Below, piece after piece: positions 14,600 to 20,948 of a DNA stretch of 32,081 nucleotides. Each line of letters starts with the position of its first letter. Position 1 is the first letter of the stretch. The notes under the pieces are model-generated. The model worked only from the letters and a program-made list of their open reading frames with translations, had not been told where the DNA came from and did no database searches. The DNA is taken from IMG/VR virus record IMGVR_UViG_3300017917_004794, positions 1 to 32,081 of that record; one strand, 5' to 3'. The position numbers and the translations under genes are program-made. This DNA comes from a virus.

Positions 14600-16567
14600 A
14601 TGAAAAACTTACTAATATTTCTTTTATTGACCAGTATTGGATACAGTCAATATTGTCCTGCTTTAGGACCTGATCAAATATTACCTTGTGGTGTAGGATC
14701 AACTACTTTAACCGCAAATCTAAGTCAATGTAGTGCAGGCACTAACCCCAATCAAACAACAAATTACACTGTAGGGAATATACCCTACGTTCCTCAATTA
14801 AATACTGGAACTCAACTGTTTATGACAGATGATTCTCAACAAGGACCATTCAATATTGGATTTACCTTTTGTTTTTTTGGACAAACATACACACAATTTT
14901 ATGTAGGTTCGAATGGATGGATTTCATTTAGTGCAGGCCAACCTACAACATTTACAACACAAACAATTCCAACAGGTAACTTTTTAGTACCTAAAAATTG
15001 TATAATGGGTCCTTGGCAGGATTGGCATCCTGGAATTGGAGGTCAAATCAGATATCAAACTACAGGAGTTGCTCCTTGTCGAAAATTAACTGTATCTTGG
15101 ACAAATGTACCAATGTTTAGTTGTACTGCTAATCAAGGAACTTTTCATATTGTAATTTATGAATCGTCTAATTATATTGAAAACTATATTCAAAACAAAC
15201 CCGCTTGCTTACAATGGCAAGGTGGAACAGCCACACAAGGTATTCATAATAACATAGGTACAACAGCAATAGCAGTACCCGGACGAAATTCCTCAGTTTG
15301 GACAGCAACAAATGATGCTTGGCGTTGGACTCCTAGTGGACCAGTAGTTAATCCTATTTTAGTATGGTATCAAGTAGGTAATCCTGCCCCAATTGGAACA
15401 GGAAATTCAATTACAGTTACACCAAACGGACCTACTCAATATACTTGTCATTTAAGTTATCCAACTTGTAATGCTGGTTGGAATGTTTGTAATGGAAATG
15501 GTACAGCTATTGGACCTGACACAATACTTGTTGTACCTGGTCCTCCAATCCCATCAACAGGACCTATTAATGGATTAGATACAATATGTTATTTAAGTCC
15601 AAATGAAATATATGATGTTCCTTTAAATCTTACTTATAATTATTTATGGAGTACAGTTGGACCTTTAACCTCAGGACAAGGAACAAATCAGATTACAGTA
15701 GATTTTAGTTCATTTCCTGCAGGATTTATTCCAGGCGCTGTTCAAGTAACACCTGAAGCAAATGGATGTGTTGGTCCAACAGTATCATTTGATGTAACAA
15801 TATTTAATGTAGTTCCTGTAATTGATCCTATAGGACCGTTTTGTTCATACGACGAATTTGTTACTTTAAACGCAATTCCTGTTGGAGGAGTATTTAGTGG
15901 AAACGGTGTTATAGGTAATAATTTTTATCCTGGAAACGCAATAGGAACAGATACTATAATTTACATTTATAATCAAAGTGGATGTATATTTGATGATACA
16001 ATCACAACAATTGTATATCCTCAACCAATACTTGATTCAATTACCCCGTACAATCCATTTTATGAAATATGTGAAGGTGATTCTGTGGTAACATTATTTA
16101 CCACTGTTTCTAATTTACCTGGTTATAATGAATGGTCTTTTATGGGATCAACTTATCAGCAAGATGATATTTCAATAACTTTTACTACTCCAGGAATGTT
16201 TCCTTTATCAGTAGTTCATTATTCAAATGGATGTGTCTCACCAATTCAACAAACAGTAATTACAGTTGTTACATGTCCTGAATTATTATTTTATATTCCA
16301 AACTCATTCACACCTGATGGAAATGAACATAATCAAAAATGGTTACCTGTATTTACCAATGGATTTGATTTATACAATTATCATTTACAAGTATATAACC
16401 GTTGGGGAGAAATAATATTTGAATCAAATGACGCCACAGAAGGATGGGATGGAACATATGGAGTACAAAATTGCCAAGATGGAACATATACATACGCAGT
16501 ACAATTTGTTGAATTCGATTCAGCTAGAGAACATGTATTAAAAGGTCATTTTACTCTTATTAGATAG
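14600..16567 (+). CDS. Secreted protein with type IX secretion (gliding-motility type B) C-terminal sorting domain
   Basis: A 655-residue protein. The start at 14600 gives a clean signal peptide (MKNLLIFLLLTSIGYS, lysine then hydrophobic core, likely cut before QYCPAL); the frame also opens at 14546 but that would translate a terminator. The mature part is Cys-rich and beta-rich. Residues about 60-255 form one domain (NIGFTFCFFGQTYTQFYVGS, NGWISF, IMGPWQDWHPG, FHIVIYESSNYIENYI), like lectin- or nidogen-type domains of Bacteroidetes surface proteins. PKD/Ig-like segments follow (about 280-560). The last 90 residues (IPNSFTPDGNEHNQKW, YNRWGEIIFES, GWDGTY, DGTYTYAVQF) are the gliding-motility-associated CHU_C domain, a type B sorting signal for the type IX secretion system. 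It is a host-type cargo lying inside a phage tail operon, after a terminator. Function is unknown; surface decoy, superinfection exclusion or adhesion are possibilities. Confidence 0.9.
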   Translation: MKNLLIFLLLTSIGYSQYCPALGPDQILPCGVGSTTLTANLSQCSAGTNPNQTTNYTVGNIPYVPQLNTGTQLFMTDDSQQGPFNIGFTFCFFGQTYTQFYVGSNGWISFSAGQPTTFTTQTIPTGNFLVPKNCIMGPWQDWHPGIGGQIRYQTTGVAPCRKLTVSWTNVPMFSCTANQGTFHIVIYESSNYIENYIQNKPACLQWQGGTATQGIHNNIGTTAIAVPGRNSSVWTATNDAWRWTPSGPVVNPILVWYQVGNPAPIGTGNSITVTPNGPTQYTCHLSYPTCNAGWNVCNGNGTAIGPDTILVVPGPPIPSTGPINGLDTICYLSPNEIYDVPLNLTYNYLWSTVGPLTSGQGTNQITVDFSSFPAGFIPGAVQVTPEANGCVGPTVSFDVTIFNVVPVIDPIGPFCSYDEFVTLNAIPVGGVFSGNGVIGNNFYPGNAIGTDTIIYIYNQSGCIFDDTITTIVYPQPILDSITPYNPFYEICEGDSVVTLFTTVSNLPGYNEWSFMGSTYQQDDISITFTTPGMFPLSVVHYSNGCVSPIQQTVITVVTCPELLFYIPNSFTPDGNEHNQKWLPVFTNGFDLYNYHLQVYNRWGEIIFESNDATEGWDGTYGVQNCQDGTYTYAVQFVEFDSAREHVLKGHFTLIR

Positions 16568-16570
16568 GTC

Positions 16571-16585
16571 AATATTTATAATCAT
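16571..16585 (+). promoter_or_regulatory. Late-promoter-like motif AATATTTATAATCAT
   Basis: A strict core copy between the secreted-protein stop and the ATG at 16586, which it abuts directly. The resulting message would be leaderless or nearly so, or translation would start from a longer upstream transcript. Confidence 0.6.
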
Positions 16586-16957
16586 ATGAAACTAGATAGT
16601 TTACGTACGTTAGTAAAAGAGGAGCTTAATAAGCGACTAAATGAAGAATACCAAGATAAATTTAAAATGGTAGGTATGCTTATTACCAACATTAAAAAAC
16701 GCCCTCAAAAAGAAATCTTTTCAGATATCCGCTCAATTCCTGGCATTACAGTAGCATCTGTAAAAGAACCTATGGAGTATAGTGAACAAAACACAGAAAA
16801 ATTTCAATCAATCATGACCGTTAAAGTTGACGGTCATCCTTGGATTGCTTCTGGTGGTTTTGATCGTTCAAAAATGGAAGACATACGTAAAGCAATATTG
16901 AAAGTAGAAGGAGTATTATCATATACTGTAAATCCTGATAATATTTCTGCTCTTTAA
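16586..16957 (+). CDS. Conserved phage protein, possible ferredoxin-like (ACT-type) fold, unknown function
   Basis: A 123-residue protein. After a charged N-terminal helix (LRTLVKEELNKRLNEEY) it reads KMVGMLITNIKKRPQKEIFS, DIRSIPGITVASVKEP, a central MTVKVDGHPW strand, then MEDIRKAILKVEGVLSYTV. The strand-helix-strand pattern with IPGI and VEGV turns is typical of ACT/ferredoxin-like folds, but no ligand-binding signature is clear. No known virion family is recognised. It has its own promoter motif and precedes the gp26-like gene by 40 bases. A tail assembly role is suggested only by position. Confidence 0.7.
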   Translation: MKLDSLRTLVKEELNKRLNEEYQDKFKMVGMLITNIKKRPQKEIFSDIRSIPGITVASVKEPMEYSEQNTEKFQSIMTVKVDGHPWIASGGFDRSKMEDIRKAILKVEGVLSYTVNPDNISAL

Positions 16958-16972
16958 TATATTTATATAAGA
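16958..16972 (+). promoter_or_regulatory. Late-promoter-like motif TATATTTATATAAGA
   Basis: A near-consensus copy 25 bases before the ATG at 16998. The AAGTTATTTTAAATAAAAATT spacer is A/T-rich, without a Shine-Dalgarno sequence. Confidence 0.45.
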
Positions 16973-16997
16973 CAATAAGTTATTTTAAATAAAAATT

Positions 16998-17726
16998 ATG
17001 AGTGAATTTAAGTTACCAACTGAAACTATTGAATTACCTTCTAAAGGTTTACTTTATCCTGAAGGATCCGAATTAGCAAAAGGCACTATTGAAATGAAAT
17101 ATATGACTGCTAAGGAAGAAGATATCCTTACTAATCAAACATATATTAAAAATGGTACTGTACTTGATAAATTAATGAAATCATTAATTGTATCTAAAAT
17201 CAATTTTGATGAATTACTCATTGGTGATAAAAATGCAATTATGATTGCATCCCGCATTTTAGGATACGGTTCAGAATATTCATTTGAGTATAATGGTGAA
17301 ATTCAAAATGTAGATCTATCTACTTTAGAAAATAAACCATTAAAAGAAGAATTATTTGCTTCTCGCACAAATGAATTCATATTCACTCTCCCTAAATCAG
17401 GTAATACAGTTACATTTAAACTTTTAGCTCATAAAGACGAACAAGATATCAATCGTGAGTTAGAAGGTTTAAAGAAAATCAATAAAGATTCATCCCCAGA
17501 ACTCACAACCCGTCTAAAATATATGATTACTTCAGTTGAAGGTAATCGTGAAAAAAAAGACATCCGTAATTTTGTAGACAATTATCTTTTAGCCCAAGAC
17601 TCTAGAGCATTACGTGAATACATCAGAGAAATTCAACCAGATGTAGATCTAACCTTTTTTCCCAGCAACGGGAGCAATAGAGTCAATATCCCAATTGGGG
17701 TTAGCTTTTTTTGGCCTGACCTCTGA
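16998..17726 (+). CDS. Baseplate/tail assembly protein, gp26-like
   Basis: A 242-residue protein beginning MSEFKLPTETIELPSKGLLYP, then GTIEMKYMTAKEEDILTNQ and KLMKSLIVSKINFDELLIGD. These are typical of the T4 gp26-type baseplate family (ELPSxGxxYP...T.kEEd.Lt....). The C-terminus NRVNIPIGVSFFWPDL also fits; family members usually end near xIPxxxxFFWP and often have a CxxC pair just before, which is replaced here by SNGSN. T4 gp26 has about 208 residues. The last 32 bases overlap the next frame, which has no ATG start. The stop context CTC_TGA, with a T7 run just upstream (17706-17712), could support +1 frameshifting into that frame, giving a 337-residue fusion. Confidence 0.75.
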   Translation: MSEFKLPTETIELPSKGLLYPEGSELAKGTIEMKYMTAKEEDILTNQTYIKNGTVLDKLMKSLIVSKINFDELLIGDKNAIMIASRILGYGSEYSFEYNGEIQNVDLSTLENKPLKEELFASRTNEFIFTLPKSGNTVTFKLLAHKDEQDINRELEGLKKINKDSSPELTTRLKYMITSVEGNREKKDIRNFVDNYLLAQDSRALREYIREIQPDVDLTFFPSNGSNRVNIPIGVSFFWPDL

Positions 17727-18012
17727 TAACGCTCCCCAAGCTAGAGCATCCTTATTTAACCAAATCCACCAAATAGTTTTCTACGGTAAAGGTGGATATG
17801 ATTGGAATACGGTATATAACATGCCTATATGGCTTCGTCGTTGGACATTTAATGAAATTAAAAAACACTACGAAGAAGAAACAGCAGTTGCTGAAGGAAA
17901 AAAATCTTCTAATGGAGGAAAACAAACAGTTATTAATTCAGATGGCACTATAAAATCCCCTGAACTTCTTCAAAAAGCTTATAATGCTAAAAAACCAGTT
18001 AAATATGGTTAA
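17695..18012 (+). CDS. Tail assembly chaperone-like downstream frame (TTG start or +1 frameshift product)
   Basis: An open frame, +1 relative to the gp26-like gene, running from after a TAA at 17650-17652 to the stop at 18012. It contains FNQIHQIVFYGKGGYDWNTV, YNMPIWLRRWTFNEIKKHYE, a pattern (aromatic-Gly-Gly, then MPixxRxxxxxxI) seen in short proteins encoded after gp26-like genes. There is no ATG or GTG before 17821, where the ATG lies inside the conserved MPIWLRRW. The only common alternative start is TTG at 17695, giving 105 residues. All other intact genes here start with ATG. A +1 slip at CTC_TGA (17721-17726) would join residue 242 of the upstream protein to DNAPQARASL, adding 95 residues. 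The coding nature is well supported; the start is not. Confidence 0.7.
   Translation: MGLAFFGLTSDNAPQARASLFNQIHQIVFYGKGGYDWNTVYNMPIWLRRWTFNEIKKHYEEETAVAEGKKSSNGGKQTVINSDGTIKSPELLQKAYNAKKPVKYG
17700..17728 (+). other. Candidate +1 programmed ribosomal frameshift site
   Basis: Zero-frame codons are GTT AGC TTT TTT TGG CCT GAC CTC TGA. The downstream frame is entered by skipping one base, either T17724 at the CTC_TGA stop (similar in form to the prfB CTT_TGA site) or a T in the T7 run. Tail assembly chaperones of many tailed phages use frameshifting. CTC-to-TCT re-pairing is weaker than the prfB case, so the mechanism is uncertain. Confidence 0.45.
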
Positions 18013-18026
18013 AAATATTGACTTTT

Positions 18027-18043
18027 AATATTTATAACAAAAT
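18027..18043 (+). promoter_or_regulatory. Late-promoter-like motif AATATTTATAACAAAAT before the tape measure gene
   Basis: A strict copy, 6 bases before the ATG at 18050 and identical over 16 bases to the copy before the gp13-like gene. Confidence 0.7.
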
Positions 18044-18049
18044 ATTTAG

Positions 18050-20242
18050 ATGGCCTCATCACCAAATAACCAACAAGATACTCAATCTTTTAAAGAACAA
18101 AGAGACATTCTTAAAGAGATAAATGCCGAATTAGGTAAACGTTTATCTATTACTAAAGAAGCATCTAATGAATATTCTAAATTAGAAAGTATAGCTCGTC
18201 AATTACAAAATGACGAAGAGGGAATTGTTCAATTAAACGAAAAACAACTCAAAAAACTCAAAGAAAAAACAGAAGCCTCTCTTAGAGATCTAGCTTCAGC
18301 TGCAGACCGTTTAAAAATTACTAAGAAATCCACAGCAGAAGAACAAGCCCTATATGCTGCTAAAAAGGATCAATTTAAAATTGAAAAGGAACTTTTAGAA
18401 AATGTTAAAAAACGTTTAGAAAAAGAACAACAAATTCAAAAGACTTTAGGTGTTACTGGTAGTTTATTAAAAGGTATATCTAAAATTCCAATATTAGGAG
18501 ATTTAGTTAATACTGAAGATGCTTTGGAAAAAGCACGAGAAGCAGCCGAAAATGGAGCTAGTAAATTTGGGGCTATGGGTGCCGCTTTTAAAAGTCTTGG
18601 GGGTAGCCTTGTAGGTTCCCTTTCAGATCCATTAGTTTCTATGGGTTTGCTGATTAAGGGGTTCAAAATGTTTTTAGATTTAGGATTTAAAGCTGATACT
18701 GAAGTAACTAATTTATCTAAATCAATGGCTTCTTCCAAAGAAGAAGCAACAGCTACTCGAGACAGATTCGTTGAAATCCAAAATTCAGGTAAAAGTTTAC
18801 TTGAAACTACTCAAAATTTAGTAAATTCCCAACTTGAATTAGCGGATGCTTTTGGTGTTACTAGGGGATTTAGTGAACAACAAGTAAGAGATCAAGTACT
18901 TTTAACTAAACAAATGGGTTTCCAAGTAGAAGAAGCTGCTGGATTACAACAATTAGGAATGGCTAATGGTATGACTGCCCGAGAAGTAACAGGTTCTGTT
19001 ATTAAACAAACGGCAGCATTAGCTAAACAAACCGGAGTACAGTTAGATAATAAAAAAGTAATTAGTGATGTTGCTAAAGTGTCAGGTCAATTAAGATTAC
19101 AATATGCTAATAATCCAAAATTAATAGCGTCTGCAGTAATTCAAACTAAAAAATTAGGTCTTACATTAGAACAAGCCGCCAAAGCCGCTAATAGTTTACT
19201 CGATTTTGAATCTTCTATTGAAAATGAACTCTCAGCTGAATTACTAACTGGAAAAAGTCTTAATCTTGAACGTGCACGAGCATTAGCTCTTAATGGACAA
19301 TCTGCAGAAGCTGCTGCTGAAATGGCAAAACAAATAGGGACTGCTGCTGATTTTTCTCAAATGAATGTTATTCAACAAGAGGCATTAGCTAAATCCGTTG
19401 GTATGAGTGCCGATGAATTAGCAAATTCATTAGTAACCCAAGAAAATTTAGCTAAATTAGGTAGTGAAACTAAAAAACAATTAGAAGAAAAAGCAGAAGC
19501 TTTAAGAGCAGAGGGGAAAATAGACGAGGCTAATAGATTACTTGCTTCTGCAGGAGATGAAGCCCAAGCCCAAGCAGCATTAGAACGAATTTCAGCCCAA
19601 GATAAATTTAATGCTTCTATGGAAAAATTAAAATCAATGATTGCATCTATAGTTGAAGGGCCTGCTGCATCTTTTGTAGATACTTTAGGAGCTGTTCTAG
19701 GGGATGCTAATGCTCTTAAAACAATATTTTATAGTATATCTACTATTTTAGGAGCCATGAGTTTAACCAAACTAATCACCGGACTTCTTTCAGCTCTAGC
19801 TACATCAGAGGCGTTAGCAGCAACAACTGCTGCAACCGCATCTGCAATTACTTTAGGAGTAGGAGCAGTAGCAGTAATAGCTGGTATAGCTTCAATCATG
19901 GGAGCTATTAATTCTGCAAAATCAAATGCAGAAAAAACCAATATAGATGATGGTATTATTTCCCCCACAGGAGGAATGATAGTATCAGGTCCTGAAGGTT
20001 CAATTCAATTAAATAAAAAAGATAGCATTATTGCTGGAACTAATTTAGGTGGTGGAAATGGTGGAAATAGTGGAAATAATAATTCAAATGAATTACGTGA
20101 ATTGAAAAACATGGTTGCTGCTATAGCAAATCGCCCAATTAATATATCAATTGACGGTAAAAAAGTAATTGAAGCCACAACAGGTGCACAACCAAATACT
20201 GTAGGAGATGAAAGTAGAAAAAATAGCTACCGAATCTCTTAA
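18050..20242 (+). CDS. Tape measure protein (tail length ruler)
   Basis: A 730-residue protein. Residues about 10-150 are charged coiled coil (KEQRDILKEINAELGKRLS, RQLQNDEEGIVQLNEKQLKK, and a further KIEKELLENVKKRLEKEQQ). The middle is Ala-rich helical. Residues about 565-630 are strongly hydrophobic (LITGLLSALATSEALAAT, ITLGVGAVAVIAGIASIMGA), consistent with a membrane-interacting segment. The C-terminus has DGIISPTGGMIVSGPEGSIQ, LNKKDSIIAGTNL, then a Gly/Asn linker and RPINISIDGKKVIEATTG, a tail end often seen in tape measure proteins of T4-like and other myophages. The location after the gp26/chaperone locus is the standard one. At about 1.5 Angstrom per residue its length would imply a tail near 110 nm, a rough inference. 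T4's ruler, gp29, is 590 residues. Confidence 0.88.
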   Translation: MASSPNNQQDTQSFKEQRDILKEINAELGKRLSITKEASNEYSKLESIARQLQNDEEGIVQLNEKQLKKLKEKTEASLRDLASAADRLKITKKSTAEEQALYAAKKDQFKIEKELLENVKKRLEKEQQIQKTLGVTGSLLKGISKIPILGDLVNTEDALEKAREAAENGASKFGAMGAAFKSLGGSLVGSLSDPLVSMGLLIKGFKMFLDLGFKADTEVTNLSKSMASSKEEATATRDRFVEIQNSGKSLLETTQNLVNSQLELADAFGVTRGFSEQQVRDQVLLTKQMGFQVEEAAGLQQLGMANGMTAREVTGSVIKQTAALAKQTGVQLDNKKVISDVAKVSGQLRLQYANNPKLIASAVIQTKKLGLTLEQAAKAANSLLDFESSIENELSAELLTGKSLNLERARALALNGQSAEAAAEMAKQIGTAADFSQMNVIQQEALAKSVGMSADELANSLVTQENLAKLGSETKKQLEEKAEALRAEGKIDEANRLLASAGDEAQAQAALERISAQDKFNASMEKLKSMIASIVEGPAASFVDTLGAVLGDANALKTIFYSISTILGAMSLTKLITGLLSALATSEALAATTAATASAITLGVGAVAVIAGIASIMGAINSAKSNAEKTNIDDGIISPTGGMIVSGPEGSIQLNKKDSIIAGTNLGGGNGGNSGNNNSNELRELKNMVAAIANRPINISIDGKKVIEATTGAQPNTVGDESRKNSYRIS

Positions 20243-20247
20243 TATTT

Positions 20248-20266
20248 AATATTTATAATAAAAAAA
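20248..20266 (+). promoter_or_regulatory. Late-promoter-like motif AATATTTATAATAAAAAAA
   Basis: A strict copy, 4 bases before the ATG at 20271. It is the last strict copy in the window; the baseplate genes that follow up to 27193 have no further copies and are closely spaced, so they probably form one long transcript. Confidence 0.7.
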
Positions 20267-20270
20267 TATT

Positions 20271-20543
20271 ATGGGACTTTTAGACAAACTAACAATTGAA
20301 GGATCAGCCTTAAGTGCTTATGATGGGACACAACCCCCAGTAAACCCACTTGCAACACAGCAATCTAAATTACATGCTGATGGTGGTACACCTGGATATT
20401 CATTAAATGGTGCTAATGCTAACTTAGTAACTACTCAATATAATGGGTATGAAGATGGAACTCCAAACCAAATTCCACTTCCATCACAATTAGATTTAAA
20501 TGGTAATACACCTGCTCAATATTTAGATAACTTACCACAGTAA
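20271..20543 (+). CDS. Small baseplate-region protein (90 aa), paralogue of next gene
   Basis: A 90-residue protein beginning MGLLDKLTIEGSALSAYDG. It contains QQSKLHADGGTPGYSLNG and NGYEDGTPNQIPLPSQLDLN. The motif series (S.LH.D...PGYS..G, then Y.DG....PLPS.LDLN) recurs in the next gene, so the two are paralogues. No family or catalytic motif is recognised. The low charge, high Pro/Gly/Asn content and the position between tape measure and baseplate genes suggest a small structural or plug protein. It is the first gene of the baseplate transcript, with a strict promoter motif directly upstream. Confidence 0.75.
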   Translation: MGLLDKLTIEGSALSAYDGTQPPVNPLATQQSKLHADGGTPGYSLNGANANLVTTQYNGYEDGTPNQIPLPSQLDLNGNTPAQYLDNLPQ

Positions 20544-20554
20544 TTAGATAAACT

Positions 20555-20944
20555 ATGCCTATATTATCTGCTCCACAAGCTGGTCCATCTACTAATCTAC
20601 CCCCATCGAAAAACCAAAGTATTAGGGCTAGATTAGAAGAAAATGGGTCTGCTTTTAGTTACAGTAATGGGGCTGATATAAATTCTAATATTTTATCTAC
20701 TAAACAGTCCCCTTTGCATTATGATGCATCTGCAGACCAACCAGGATATTCAGTTACTGGAAAACAATTTAGTCAGGTTAATGAAGCTATGAATGCTTAT
20801 CAAGATGGAGAAATATCTCCTGTTCCATTACCTTCCGAATTAGATCTAAATGACCCAGTAACAGCTGACCCTACTTACAAACCAAAATATACCTCCCTTC
20901 CAGGTAAAGGATATGCAAATCAAATATCATTTTTAGTCCAATAA
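20555..20944 (+). CDS. Small baseplate-region protein (129 aa), paralogue of previous gene
   Basis: A 129-residue protein. The central block QSPLHYDASADQPGYSVTG, then NAYQDGEISPVPLPSELDLN repeats the motif order of the upstream 90-residue protein, with longer ends: an N-terminal SIRARLEENGSAFSYSNG (partly like EGSALSAYDG upstream) and a C-terminal YTSLPGKGYANQISFLVQ. The duplication is old; DNA identity is low while motif spacing is kept. It starts 11 bases after the upstream stop and ends 4 bases before the next gene, so it is co-transcribed. Function unknown; probably a baseplate component or assembly factor. Confidence 0.75.
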   Translation: MPILSAPQAGPSTNLPPSKNQSIRARLEENGSAFSYSNGADINSNILSTKQSPLHYDASADQPGYSVTGKQFSQVNEAMNAYQDGEISPVPLPSELDLNDPVTADPTYKPKYTSLPGKGYANQISFLVQ

Positions 20945-20948
20945 TACT

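Noticed and set aside
14549-16567. Secreted protein as host contamination or a chimeric assembly
   Set aside because: It is flanked closely on both sides by phage genes and by the same terminator and promoter-like motifs used elsewhere, with the same AT-rich composition, so it appears to be integral to the phage genome.
206-20266. Reading TATTTATA as minus-strand T4 late promoters (TATAAATA)
   Set aside because: It is the exact reverse complement, but all genes are on the + strand and the conserved flank (AATAAAAT) extends toward the + strand ATG, so a + strand promoter is the simpler reading.
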